64,000 nucleotides of DNA. It comes from Toxoplasma gondii ME49. Its lineage: Eukaryota; Apicomplexa; Conoidasida; Eucoccidiorida; Sarcocystidae. The stretch covers positions 4,739,137 to 4,803,136 of the forward strand of contig NC_031477.1 of assembly GCF_000006565.2 (NCBI RefSeq), written 5' to 3'. A model generated the notes under the pieces. That model saw only the letters and a program-made list of their open reading frames with translations, had not been told where the DNA came from and did not search any database. This document shows positions 25,899 through 38,587 of the stretch, in pieces. How positions within the stretch are numbered: position 1 is the first letter of the stretch; each line of letters starts with the position of its first letter. The translations under genes were made by a program, and so were the position numbers.

Positions 25899-28800
25899 CT
25901 CGCATGTATATATTCGTGTACATGCAAATCCAGATATATCCACATGCGTTTCTTTGTATGATGCATATCTCCATACACGTGGCTGTGAAGGGCCGCCGGC
26001 ACGAACTTTTATCAGCAAGTCTGTGCATTCTCGTTGCATTAACTTTCTCCTTGTGGTCAAATGCATCTCAGACCTTGCATTCGGGACAACTGAGGAGATA
26101 TTTAGGCTCAAGGAAGAGTTGATCCTTATGATTTAACGGATGTAAAGGTGCTCAGGGTCTAACCGTGAGGCCTACAGAAGGCTTGCCTGAGCGGCGTTTG
26201 GCGTAGAGGTAGCATGCACGAGCCACGTGAAAAGGCGAATGTTGGCTTCGGCGTTTCTGTTGATTCGGTTTCATGTCTCACCTGCAATAAAGGGCTTGAA
26301 GTGACAGAGTGTATGGCCGCTTGCTGTCGGACTGACGCGCGTTGTTTCACAAAAGAGGCTCCACAGCTTTTCCCAGCAAATCTGCACACGTCCAGCAGGA
26401 TGGAAAGAGGCACTGTGAGTCAAGTTTCTCTGCAGTCTTTTAACGATCGCGGCGGTAAGAAACCGGAGTGTGAGGCAACAGAAGTAGGCGGCACCAATGC
26501 TCGTGAACATCAGCATTTCCAGATGCGGATCTGTACATGTTCAGAGAAACTTGCGTAGGGTGAAGTTGCTCCTGCTTTCTGCATGTGGACAGAGACGAGA
26601 ATTCCAGCTAGTTATTCGACCGAGCAAGTTCACGCATGCAGGCGTGGCCTGGCGATGCACTCTGCAAAATGGACCAGCTAAACGGAACCGCGAGAAAAAT
26701 TCGCTCAAAAGGAGGGGACGTATTTCTTCTCTCCGAGCACACCGTCCCACCAGTCTCCGCAGTTTCCAGGAGCGGAGGCATGCACCCGAGTCTAGAGCAC
26801 CATGCGTTGCAACGTCGAGTAGAGAGTCAGTTGGCCCGAATCGAGGCGCGAGCGGTGCGCTTGCTAAGCGCAAGTCGTTCTTCTGCTTCAAGGAGGCAGA
26901 TGAGAGGGCGCGAAACGCAGCTTGCCTTCCCTCTGCATCAGCATAGATCTCTCACCTTGGTGATGTTCTTGATGCCAAGCTTCTGCGCGGAACGTAATAT
27001 GTGCAACCAGAGCAGAGGAATCGGGAGAGGGTAGTAGGTGCCGAAATCCGGCGTTGTTTCACTCAGCGGCAGACTTTTCCTTGAGTCGATGTGCTCTTCG
27101 CATGCAACTGAAGAGAAGGAAAACCATCCACGCAGGAGGAGCAAACGGAGCAATGCATTTGTTCCTGAAAATGCTTTTCCTTCGGCTGTCTCCTCGTCGA
27201 CGCCATCTGAGGGAGCGGCTCTCGGTGCCAGGAAAGGACATGCAGATTGCTGCGGACGCGGGATTTCCGGTTTCGCTCTGATGGGAGGTTAGCACCCAGC
27301 GAGCAGCTTTCGCGTGAGGTGCAACGTAGCCATGTTGAAAGTTTTCGAAGGAAGACGTTCATGAGAGTATATGGCCACAGACGACAGCGAGAAAGACAGG
27401 AACCCGCACTAGAATGCAGACAGTCCCTCCTACAGCTGCGCGAGTTCCGCCACATTTTTGGACTATGTGTGTGGCCATCAAGAATTTGAGGAGCTGGTTG
27501 TGATACTTCCGTGAGACCAAAAGGTGTTTGGAAGTTTATGTCTCCAGCCAAGTTTGACAGACAAAACGAAGGCGGCACTTAAGATCTAAATCAGCAGCCT
27601 ACTCATGTACACACAAGTGAAGAGGCGCTTGCGGATGCATTTGTGCAACTACTGAGGTTTCAGGTATGTTCACTTCTACAAATACTTACATGCATACTTA
27701 TACATATATATATATATATATATACATATACATTTATATATATATATATACATATACATTTATATATATATATATATATATATATACATGAACACGTGTG
27801 AGACAGGCCTTCACATCTATCCCGCGGTTGGCTATTCCACTGGCAGCTGTCCTGTCTCTGAAAGTGCTCTTTTGTGTGGGATGGGCATTCAGTCGTTTTA
27901 AACGCCCCCTCGTCTCCCTTCCCCCCCTCACAGGACACATCCTCTCGTAAAAAGGTGGAGAGAGAAGTTCTTTCGTGGTTTTGTGTATTTTCCTACCCTC
28001 TAACTGTCTTTACTTACAGTGGTACTTGGTGTTGGGAGTGAGACCTGAGATGTGAACGATGCCATGTGGCGGGTGTCGGACGCCCGTGTGGAGGAGTTCG
28101 GTGTGGAGTTTGGTGACTGAGATTCCCGACCCAGCTTTTTTCCCTCCAAATAAGGTGATGAATGCGTCCTGAGACATGACGTTTTTCCGCGTCGCTGGCA
28201 TGGAAAGTGACAGAGAGGTGCAGGAACGACCGACGAGGGTCGGCGGGCGAGACGTCGTGGGTGTGGCGGCGGGGTCGTCTGTCTGGTAAAGCCAGCCTGC
28301 ATGCACGAGCTTTTTCTCCGTCGCCACGGCGCTCTCGAGTTCCCGAACCGCGAAAGAGAGAATCTGCTGTGCGTTGACTCGGCGACTCTCCGACAGCTGA
28401 CACCAAAACAGACAAAGGCGATATGGATTGCTCCCCAGACTCAACAGCAAGTGGTTTTCTAGAGGAGACAAATCCAAGTTTCCCATTTCTTGAAGCTGAC
28501 GGCGCATCAGTTTCTCCGCGTGCGTCTGCTCCGCTTTTGCGGCATCTTCGGCCCTCACGCCTTTCTCTTTAGAAGCGATTGGCCGGTCTTCGCTCTCAGG
28601 CTGCTCACCCAGCTGCAGGACGAACAAGACACGAGGTCGAGCCTGAGGTTGAGGGAGAGAACAGGGAGCCAAAAAAGAAGCGACACGGGACAGAGACAGA
28701 AGACAGGTGCCAACCAAGAAAACGCGCGAAAAGAGGATAGAGACGAGCGGAACTAAACACATACGAGGAGGAAGCGGCAGACAGAGTGGCAAGAGAGGCA

Positions 28801-31800
28801 CACACACGTTTATCGATGGATGCAGATTCAGCTTTTCAGCCGTGCAGATGATAGACAGCATGTACCAAAGTCAGTGCACCCAGTGTGTCTTGCCAGAGAG
28901 CGCCTGACCTGCGCAATGCCTTGACTACGCGAGAAGGAATCGGTTTCCCCTATGAGCTGTATACGCGTGCTGACATGTGTGGGCATCCGTCGACAGAGAC
29001 ACTGACGCATATCTATGTCCATTTGCGCATCTGAATGCAAAGCATGACAGTCGGGGGGATGTCTTTACCTCCAGATCGAGTTTGAGACTGAGGTCGTAGA
29101 GCATGACGAGCAGGCTGGCACACTGGAGGACGAACTGTCCCCACTTCTTTTCCTGACGAAGGCTTTTCCCTCTTTCTTCTTCGTTTGTGTACTTCTTCCC
29201 GTCGCCATCGAAATTGGCAAAGCCGTTATCACTGTAGGCTCCTCGTCGTGTGCGCAGAACCGCGCCAGCAGACGATTTGCGGGAGAAAAGAGTTTCCTGT
29301 CGCTCGCTGTCTCGGAAGGTTTCTTCTTCCAAAAGATATGGAAGAGGATCCAGAGACGCTGTGAGGCAGGGGTCCATGCCGCTTCCAGACTGCTGCATCA
29401 AAGTCCCCATAAGCTCCTCCACGCGGGCGACTGCTGAGCGGACGTACTTCCGTGCCAACCTGAGAAAGGGATAGGGAAGAACCGGGATGCAGTTAATGGG
29501 TAAGGAACGGAGGCCAAGCACAGCGACAGCAATTTCTCGTACACAAGAGCTCCAGTGCCGCCAGAACAAGCGTGTGCATGCGGCTCTCGCAATCAAATGC
29601 AAATACCAACGCATGCGTTTTATACAGGCAGAGAGAGACGCCTATCGAAATGTAAATAGTAGGGATATATGCACGCGGTTACCTCCAGGTGCACGTGTAG
29701 AGAGAAGGAGCACCATCGAAAGGTAGGCAGAGGTACGCAAGTGTCGTGAGGGGATAGATGTGTACAGATATTCTCATAGTGATACGTGGAGAGACGCCTA
29801 AAACTCCGAGGAATCTCCAGAGTCAAGATGCGCTGTCTCCTACTGAAGAGACCGGTCCCTGCACCAGTGGAAGTTCTGCTTTGTCGCTAGTCTGAAAAGT
29901 CTCGCGCTCCATGTCCTCTTTTGTCCAACACAATCAAGTAGAGCAACAACGCACCGGAGCTCCTTCCGCGCTCTGAGGAGCCTGGTCACCGTGTAAGTCG
30001 CCTGAGCAATTGCATTCGCGTCTTGGAACCCGCAGGCGAGCATGGCCATTAACAGGGTCCCCAGGCCCGAACAGAGAAAGTCTTCCCAATGGCGAAGCAG
30101 GAGAGAAAGGTCTCTGTCCAGGAGGCGTTCCCAGTTTTCGTGCTGGCTGCGTGTCTCGTCTACCCACTGAATCACTTCCGAGAGGTGACGAGACCAGAGC
30201 TGCAGAGAGACAGAAGAAAAACGGGCAACTGCAGACGCGCAACGGGGACGACAAGGCGGTGCGGAGGCAAGTGGAAAGCAGCGGCAAAGAAAAACGCTTT
30301 GGTGGGGAGGGGACACAAACAGAGGCAAACAGTCGTCGCAGAGACACATCAGAATGACCTGCTCACGGCTCAACGAGCCGGTGTCCCATATATATTAGCC
30401 TGAGAGAATGGATGCACACATCGGTCTAAAAAAGTCTGTGGCACCAAGAATAACTGTTTGTGTACAGCGAAAGGGACTCAGTTATTAGAGGAGCACGCAT
30501 GGATGCGTCTCGACCTGCGTTGTCTGTGTGGACTGACAAAAACACGACTAGGGAAAATGCGAGTTTGTGGGTGTCTTCCAGATAGGATGGCCGGGGCAGA
30601 TTGTCAAGAGAGTGTCGACTTCCTTCTTTTTCATCCTCTGGGAAACTTGCCTCAAAAACAACGTCGTAGACGAATTCTTGTTCTTTAACGAAGAACAGCG
30701 ATGCCAGATTTGGGTCGTTGAGGAGAAACGAAAGAAGCTTAACGCTGAGGTCCAAGAGATTTCGGTACTCCGTATCTCTGTACATCACTTCGCTCATCTC
30801 CAGTTTGTAATCTGCCGTGGTTGTGGCGGCGCCGCAGCTCGCCTGGGCCTCCCTCAGGCACTTCCTGGCTTCTTGAAGTGGCCAAAGAAGCCCCGCCATG
30901 ACGCATTTGAACTGCGAGAAGAGGGCTGGAAGGCCATCCACCTCTGCCCATAAACTTGCATAAAGCTGAAACGCCTTTCCCTGCAACAGAGACGGACACA
31001 ACCGTGCCAGCGATTACAAAAACTCAGGTACGGAGCGTACTTCCGTGTGTACGTCTGTTTCTTATTTGCATCTCGAACGGCGAGCAAGACAGTAAGGGGA
31101 AAATGGAGGACAGTATAAGACGCTACAATGCAACTAAATGGACGCATGTATATGTGGCTCTCTAAGGAATTGTAAGCGGATCTTGTATACATGGAAGCCT
31201 ACGGGTAGTGGAACATCAAGTGCGAGCGCGATTTTTGGAGGAATATATTGTGTCGAGGTGGCGAAAGACACAGTCACATAGGCGCCACAGAACGTTAGTA
31301 GGGGTTGTATGTACTGCAAGAAGTCGGGATGACGTTTTTTGTTTTCTCCGGTGTTCTCAGTTATCGGGAATGAGTGACCATATTTCAGATTCACCCAGTT
31401 GCCACGAATGTCGTGAAACCGGAGGGAACTGCAGCTTGCTAGTCACCGCCATGTCCTGTGGAGTTGTTTGCGCTCTACCTGGAGTTCTGGTGGCGTGAGC
31501 CTTAGGTCCGGGTGGAGAAGTAAGGAGAATTTCGGCGAGGTAGGGTGGGAGAAAGGAAGCTTTGACGCCACAAGAACGAGGTCCTTTGTAGGTTGCAGAA
31601 GTGCATGTGCGAGAGAACAGCCAGGGATCCCGGCTTTGTTTTTCACGATCTCTGTCCACCATATTGTTCCTTCTGTCATTCGTCTCAAGCTTTGAACTTC
31701 GCCGCGCGCCGACGAAACGTTTCTCTCTCCTCCAGTCTCGCTATCTGTCTTCCCGGGACTGCGTCCAAGCGCCTCCAGCGTATCTGCAGGCTTTTCTCCG

Positions 31801-34800
31801 AAAACACCTCCTGCCGGTTCGATGTTTCTCTCTACGGCTCTGCTGCTGCTCCCGCCGCCGCGAAACTGGCACACGCTCCCAGAGCACTGCAAGTAGACGA
31901 AAAACAAGTTCTGAATCGGTTTGGGCGAGGTCAGGGTGTCTGAGTCGTTCCGGTCACATGCCTTTCGAAGAGGAATTTCTAGGGCAACCAGAGAGGCCTG
32001 TTCCGAGGGAATAAGGCCGCTATCAATCTCATTCAAGATGTTCTCCCGAAAGTCCGCGACAGTTTCGCTGAGCGGGGGCGGGCCGTGGAATTCGAGTACG
32101 GTTGAACGCAGCTCCGCAGCGACGTCTACGGGGCCTGAAGACCTGTCTGCCTCCATGTCAGCCGGTCCCGTTCTGCCCTTTCTGTACAGTTTCTTGGCTT
32201 CTTCTTTGCTCGCCGCCCACACCGGGCGCAGGTCACAAATCAGCGCCACACTATCGAGCTCGCGACGGATGATTTCCTGTTTCTCAGCCACCAAAACATC
32301 TTCATCCCGCTCTCCCGGGTGTTGACAGCGACTGGCGACGGACCTCAGCACGCGCTCCCAGTCCCAGCGCTGGCCCACGAGGTACGTGCCACTCGGCGAA
32401 GGAGTGCTGCCTGGACCCCCCGCCGGAAGAGCTGCGCGTTTGAAGGTTCGCAAATCACAAGACAAAACTGTCCACGGAGGCGACTCCGCCTCGTTCGACG
32501 GGCTGCTCGCCACGGATCCTGGGCGCGTTTGGGTCTCCGAGAGAGACGAGGAAACCACCGACAAGTCCACCAACGGCGGGTTCAAGAAGTGCCTGTAAGG
32601 AACGAAGAAAAAGACAGCTCCAGCTGAGTGGACGAACTGATGAACGAAAGCGATACCCCGCAACTACGCAAGGCGTGGTGTCGACCGCAACGAAGCGCGG
32701 CCATTGGCGCCAAAGAGAGAAACAAAAGAAATGGGTGATCGTGATCACGTTCTCAGATACCTGTCCCTGCAGTGAAGAGTTTTGCTTGAATGCGTCGGTT
32801 GTTCAATGCCGCATGGGCTGCCAGTGGCTAACAAATGTCTGAGGGTGTCTGTCAAAGAGCGGCCCAGCAGAAAGTCGGAACCTGTCGTTGTGCATCTGTC
32901 TCCGTATGTACCTCCCTGCATTTGCCCGTCCCTTGAGTGGCAGTGGCTCTGTGTGTTGCTTCTGGGCCTGTCTCTGGGAACAATGAGGAGGCCAATAAAC
33001 TCAGGTTTGCAGCCGAAGCTCAGCGACGAATCTTGTGTTCCCTGGCTTCCTACCTGTAGCGCAGTCTGACTTCGAGGGCCCGACATAGCCGCTGAAATTT
33101 GTCTCCCAGCAAACTCCGGAACCGGAAGCAAAGGAGAAACAATTCGACATGGACGGTCTCGGGCAGCTCCATACAGGCTCTCTGAGCAGCTTTGACCGCC
33201 GCTAGAGTAGCATTCAAGCAAAGTGAAGCGGACGCGATTTCCGCATTGCCTGAAGTGGCTGTATGGTAGCTACTCCTGCCTTTCTTCGACCCACCTTTCC
33301 TTGACAGTCCGTCCAGCGCTGCGCTTTGGGCTCCTGCGGCCACGTTGGAGCTCGCATCTTCCGCGGCTGGAACCCACTCAACGAGCTTATTGATCTTATC
33401 TGTTCCAGACATAATGTCACATAGCATGCCCGCTGCCGCGGTGAGACACTGATCCAGTAAACTGAACTGAACCGAATTCCCGTTGTCCGCCACTCCAGGC
33501 GACTGGAGCAGGCGGCCATGGCCCCCTGCACCCATCTCTTTGGGAATTGTGGCGTCCTTAATAGCGTCGCCCGTCGTTGCGGCTGAGGCTGCTTTTTTCT
33601 TCTTCTGGAACGCAGCCCCCGTTCCGCTCCCTGCGCTGTGACCGGAGGAACTCTCAGCCGTTCCGACTGGAGATACGCCAGGTCTCATGCCCGCAAAGGA
33701 ATCCTCTGCTTTGCAAGGGCTTAGCCTGTCGGCGGATAAAAGGTCGCGAAACGACAAACACTGAGGCAGGATACCTTCGGCCTGGGACACGCAGTCAGAA
33801 AGTTGAACTAAGCGCTGAGAGCTGTCATCTAGGGATGCAAACTCCAGCAACAAAGCTACTGCGAGGCGCTTCCAGGAATAGGCGCCGCCACCATGACACG
33901 GATCGTCTGGCGGGAGAATAGTCGGCTGGGCAGAAGTTGCGGGAGCCACGCACGCTCGGCTTCTTCCTACGTTCGCGAAAGCAGCTTCTGGGTCCTGTGT
34001 CTCTTTGGCGTAAGCCGATGCGAAGTCTCTTGACAACTGTTGCACAGTCTCCACGACCGCTAAACGCGTACACAGAGCAGGCATACAAAAACCAATTTAC
34101 AAACCGTCAGGTTTCGAACGACACTGTACCGCCGATGTTTTCCGCTGAAGCACACCACGCGACGCGTCCGTCAGGGAATGTGATCCCCGTAATTGAGTTT
34201 AACATGGCAGTGTCCGGCACCCCTCTGAGAATTTGATCTCAGTGAAGAGCCACCCCATGTTTTTTGTCCCTGTGAAGTGTCTTGAGGCAGCAGAGATGTT
34301 TGTGTGGTTCAAACGCTCGGGCTCGCGGGCAGCAGTTTCAGATCTACGGCCAGAGCGCTGCCTGCCCTGTCCCGAGGAGACAACACCGTAAGTGACATTT
34401 CATCGTGGACGTAGTCTCTGCTACAGCACCTCTGAATCGCAACGGTTACCAGAAACGTGTATGTCTGTTCCATGCGCAGTGTACGTTTTAGCGCCGTACT
34501 ACGGTGTAGGGTGTTCACATAATGCTCCGGTGGTAGTGTGTATCAGAATCGATGTGGCTGCCTGTGGGCGGCGAACCATCCAGCTGTTATCCCCATTTGA
34601 AGAATCAGGCCCTCCTTGCAGTGTACAAACAAGCGCTGCTCGGTCGAACCTGCAATGTTGTGGACGACGGCGCGTTTGTCGGAGAGCGACTGATGCGTGC
34701 AGTAGGTTCTGGCACTCCTTGTAGGACGGTGGCATTATTCTTTAGAGCGTGTCAGCTGCTACCTCCGGCGGAAAAGTGCACTGCAGCGGCTACATGAACG

Positions 34801-36220
34801 GTCACTCACTGCTTACTGGAAGTTCTTCGGACCAACACTTGTACTTGAGCCTGAGCGCTGTGAAGAAGAACTCTGTATGAGCCAAGATATTCTTGATTTC
34901 ATCTGGGACAGGGGGTTCCATGCTTTCGTATATCTCCAGCTTCCTGACTTCCCCGAGCATGCGTTCACACACGCGGGCGGCGTCGTCGAACGCCCTCTCA
35001 CTCTCACTGATGCGAATAATCCGAAGAGCTAAAGTCGATTTCCAGCGCAGGTACTGCGGACTGAGGAGCGGAACGCTGGCGTCGAGGCAAGAGAGTGCCC
35101 ACGCCAAACAGGGTCTACACATACTTCCATGGTGTTTCATCCGCAGAAATCCACATATGCTATAAATCATGGTACTACAGTTGAGCGGAATCCAGTAGTG
35201 TGACTCTCTATCTTGACACGGTAGCTGAACGAAGGCCCGGAGGTAGTGTTGGCATTCTTCCAGTCTGGCTGTGACTTCTCGGACCGACTGTGTCATATGG
35301 AGATGAGGATCATTCTTTGAGACACGGTGAAAGGTAACCACTGTTCGCAACTGTAGCATACGGTAGACAGCAGTGACTAGTTGTAGATCAGTACTTCTCC
35401 GGCTGGTCGACAACACTCTGGGGGAGGCAGTCCCCTTCTTCTCGAGGTTCTCCCCGAGCAACGCATATCTGGCACGGTCGCCATTATTGTGAGAAGCTGA
35501 GTTTGTGGGTGTCCCTCGACTTTTATCCGGCGACCCGAACACTGTTCGCACCTGCTCCTCCACTTCGCCTTCAAAATATTCGCAAATCGCAGACCAGACT
35601 AATTCTACGGCTCTAATGGATGCGAGCTTGAATCCAAGGCGGCAAGCTTGCTGCAGCCGTATGCATAAAGGAACGCGATTCACCGCCCAAGCGGCAAGGA
35701 CCAGCCTTATTTCTTTTCGGTCTTCAATCTGCAGCCATCAAACCAGCACGACTATGAAGGGGATTTCGGTGAAGCACAATCTTAAAATTGCTCTCGACGA
35801 ATGTGGAAACAATGCACGACTTCTGGCTGCATACGTGCTCCCGCACCACCCCCCAACGAAAAAGGACTGAAGCTCGTTCATTTCATCGTAGGTCCCAGGT
35901 ATTAGGCACCGATCGCTTCGCAACATTTTTGCGGATGCTTGGTTTCAGTTTAATTTGTTATGAGGGTCGACGAGACCATGCTCCCGAGTCTGGGTGCATG
36001 TCTGACCTGACATAACGCCACGTCAGACGAGAGAAGCAGTCATCGTGGAAAGCTGTGGCTTTCCTCAACATAGCTAAGGTTAACAACTTACAGCAAATTT
36101 GTTGGCGAATGCATCGTGAGTACCCTGAGTCACTTTCTCAGTGTGGCTTTCAATCGAGTTGATGAGCCTTTCAACCTGGGTTTCCAGATCGACGATCGAA
36201 ACTGGTGCGCCGGCTGACAT
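6133..36220 (-). CDS. CFAP54: CFAP54-like axonemal central-pair protein, about 25 exons
   Basis: CFAP54 (FAP54) is a scaffold of the C1d projection of the axonemal central pair. Modelled exons: 36220-36092, 35650-34810, 34059-33054, 32592-31479, 30980-30651, 30199-29955, 29459-29069, 28612-28018, 27107-26956, 26381-26282, 25576-25476, 25086-24745, 23980 to about 23430, 23324-20746, 19057-18787, 17961-17799, 17442-16271, 15803-15536, 14562-14433, 13599-13422, 12486-12108, 11929-9250, 8667-8000, 7322-6609, 6399-6133. Every junction agrees in phase except exon 13 to 14, whose donor I could not place. The product is about 5,100 residues against about 3,100 in human; the excess is Ser/Ala/Glu/Arg low-complexity insertion, mostly in exons 14 and 22. 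Family resemblance, judged from memory, runs the whole length: the N-terminal [12 protein letters not shown] block, an FN3-like domain, TPR-like helices ([20 protein letters not shown]) and a C-terminal block ([23 protein letters not shown]). Coccidia build flagella only in microgametes, so expression there is expected. A split into two genes is possible but less likely. Confidence 0.75.
7535..7619. repeat. TA-rich microsatellite in CFAP54-like intron 23
   Basis: Imperfect (TA)n tract interrupted by GTA and CAT units, lying wholly in the intron between exons 23 and 24. Confidence 0.9.
12635..12718. repeat. TA/CA-rich microsatellite in CFAP54-like intron 20
   Basis: Degenerate run of TATACATA-type units just upstream (in the transcript sense) of exon 21. 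No protein-coding signal. Confidence 0.85.
18623..18674. repeat. Perfect 24-bp inverted repeat with 4-nt loop
   Basis: The left arm (18623-18646, beginning GCTGCCCACAAAGACGCC) is an exact reverse complement of the right arm (18651-18674). The loop is GTCC. It sits in the intron between exons 15 and 16 of the CFAP54-like gene. A transcript of either strand would fold into an uninterrupted 24-bp GC-rich hairpin. Confidence 0.95.
19448..19475. repeat. (TA)n microsatellite in CFAP54-like intron 14
   Basis: Uninterrupted TA dinucleotide run of about 13 units. A second, shorter TA/CATA run lies at 19890-19930 in the same intron. Confidence 0.95.
25869..25898. repeat. (TA)n microsatellite in CFAP54-like intron 10
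   Basis: Uninterrupted TA run of about 14 units between exons 10 and 11. Confidence 0.95.
26956..28250 (-). other. CFAP54: FN3-like domain of the CFAP54-like protein, split by an intron
   Basis: The end of exon 8 ([18 protein letters not shown] onward, then [16 protein letters not shown]) and exon 9 ([19 protein letters not shown], then [10 protein letters not shown]) together have the fibronectin-type-III-like pattern found in the middle of CFAP54: strand starts, a 'GL.PN.KY.F' turn and a closing 'GETT' segment followed by an aromatic helix. The intron (28017-27108) falls at the KYH|F position and carries a large TA microsatellite. The splice (CACT|GTAAGT to TTCAG|TT) restores the Phe codon. 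Confidence 0.65.
27700..27788. repeat. Compound TA microsatellite with duplicated unit, intron 8
   Basis: TA runs are separated by two copies of CATATACATTTATATATA, so the tract has grown both by slippage and by duplication of a larger block. It lies between exons 8 and 9 of the CFAP54-like gene. Confidence 0.9.
34810..36220 (-). other. CFAP54: N-terminal conserved module of the CFAP54-like gene (exons 1-2)
   Basis: Exon 1 encodes 43 residues starting [15 protein letters not shown] and ends at a GTAAGT donor. Exon 2 begins after CTGCAG at 35651; this acceptor is the one that keeps phase 0, because an in-frame TAA lies a little further upstream. Around residues 195-255 the order of signatures is W-I..N...IYSIC, then CLAWALSC, then [16 protein letters not shown]. 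That is the most recognisable conserved block of the CFAP54 N-terminus in metazoan proteins, recalled without alignment. Exon 2 ends at 34810 on a GTGAGT donor. Confidence 0.75.
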
Positions 36221-38587
36221 CGTGGACAGAGGGAAGAGGCAATCTGGTACGAAAGCGTGCTGGGGGGTCTAGCGCCAAGAACGCTGACCTGTTTCTGGAA
36301 AATGACAAGTCATCTCTCGTCAGTAACGAGACCTCTTTGTCAATTTCGCGATGACAAACTGTATTGAAGGCCCTTTTTAACTTCAGGGAGTCGCTGGGTC
36401 TCAAACGGTACCGGGTGAGATCAACAGATGGTCGCCTGATCCTTTATGATGGACAACAACGTTCAGTCAGAGAAGAAAAAGAAGCAAAGAGCTACTAGTG
36501 TTTGTGTGGTCAACAGATAAAGGAAGGTTCGACTATGAAAGGCTTGCTGAAGGTATGGTATGCTACGGATTCAGAAGCAGGTGATCCAGAACTTCTATCT
36601 GAAATCAGTTACCCACGAAAAAGCTGCTTAGCAACAGGGGGATGTGTCGAAGAGATCAGGTTGGAATACTTTTGACACCAAGTGACATAGGTCAGACAAA
36701 TTGGAAACTATATTTCCTAGGCGTTCGTTAGAGCGAGAGGCGAGTGTTGACTCAACAGATTCGTATTGCCTCGTGCGAATACGCACGACACGAAGCATAT
36801 CTACTGCCGAAGAATCAACGAGCCTTGTCTAAGACAAAAACAAAGAGTCATTGAGACATTGCTATGCTTTCTCAATGAATTCAGTTCAGCGGCGGCGGTG
36901 GAAGAAGGCGCTTCTCGAGGCGCGAGTCGCATGAGGATACGTTCACTTGACCGTCAAGCGAACCGTACAGGGACAAAAAAAAGTGACGGTAACGATAGGC
37001 AGGGACGATTCAAATTGATGCAGATCAGATGAAAACCGGCGGGTATCCCTTTGTCCTGCTTCTTGAAAATGGCGAGGGCGCCACAGGGGTTCTGTGTCAG
37101 GGAAGATTTCTTGTGTCATCAACGCACTTTTCGCATTCCAAGCTACACCGGCGTAGGCGCTTTGGCACTGTTTGGTTGAAAGTTTTCAGTCAATAAATTT
37201 GCAGCTATTCCGATCTTGAGGTAAATTCTTGGCACGCCTCCGGTGTACTACGAATAAAATCAGTTTGTCTGCATGTAGCAGTGGGGCTGTGCACATGCAT
37301 TCAGCCCTGAAGGACAAATTGTGATCTTTTTGAAAATGTTCAACTTCCAAGAGCTGCTTGTCTTCCATTGTCTTTGGAGGATTTGATCTGGTGGCTCACG
37401 CCTTTACGCGATTGTGGCACGCAATGTGTTTTAAAGTGGCAACAGTTTGACACTCTACTGAGCGTTGCCTGTATGACACACGGGAAAGGATCAGTTATTC
37501 CGCCCATCAGGCCGTACACTAAAACACGCTTGTCCTAGCCGAGTTATGAACCAATAACAACGAGATTTTCGAGGCAAAACTATATGTTACACAAAGCTGT
37601 GAAGATTTCATTCGCTCTCGTGTTTTCCCCCTGGATAGAATGTGGTTTGTCATTCTTGCATGATCGACCTTTTTTCGAGCATAGAGCACAATAATCACGG
37701 CACTGAACACCGGTTCATCTGTGACTAGTCACGGAGCTTCAGTCTTGTGATATCTCGTGTACCCAGTCGTGATTTCGTGGACGACGATTGCTGTTCTTGA
37801 GGCAACAGGAAGGCGCTACAGTTTGAGAACCACCAGCTGCTTCGTTTGTTGAAGATATACCTTACCACACGTGTAAAGATTTCGTGATCTAAGGTCAGTG
37901 TGGCCACTAATTGGGCTAGCCTGGCTGTGACTAGTGTGTTCATGTGTAAGGGCTTTCGCTCACTTTTGACTAGGCCGAACCCTGTGACGGATTTCGGTCC
38001 CGCATGCTAGCGATGTAGGGCATGTTTACAAGAGAGGAATGCAGAAATCATCAGCGTGAGAAAATATTTCTGGGTGGTGCGCGGGGCATCTCAGATCATC
38101 ATACGGAAAAGTAGGAGGTCTTCATAAAACTCGAACTCAACATCACTCGGTGCCATTTAATCCAACCGGCTGTGAGTGCCATCAGAAATTCGGATGGCAG
38201 CTGTCCATACGGCAGAAGACTTTACAGCCCTTCATGCAGTACGGTAAGCAATGATTGTCCGGAATGTTTCAGTTACAAAAACGCCAGGCGGGTTGCATCT
38301 GTGAGAACGTGCTCGAATTCGCTTCTCACATGCCTGGCACACTCACGGTTTTGAAATTAATTTGAAGCCGACACGCGCAACAGAGGGTGCATGAGATATC
38401 GACTCACGAATACTGTACATCTTTGTCGAATCCAGTTCAAAATGCGACGGTTGTTGTGCGCGTTCACATTTGTAACTCCTACCTGAGCATCGGTTTACTT
38501 CATTTATGAAACATTGGTACGCGCGAACTCTTCAACCCTAGTTCAATTCCGTATCATTCTGCAACACCTGGGTCTCTCTGGCAAGGT
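36221..38587. other. Spacer upstream of the CFAP54-like gene
   Basis: No credible gene. The stretch is richer in A and T than the coding regions and holds only short open frames. It should contain the promoter and 5' untranslated region of the CFAP54-like gene next to 36220 and the 3' untranslated region of the membrane-protein gene next to 38588. No motif could be assigned with confidence. Confidence 0.5.

Noticed and set aside
35651..35735. Earlier acceptor (CTGCAG at 35735) for CFAP54-like exon 2
   Set aside because: It puts the conserved exon 2 frame out of phase with exon 1, and the correct frame has a TAA just downstream of it; the acceptor at 35651 joins cleanly.
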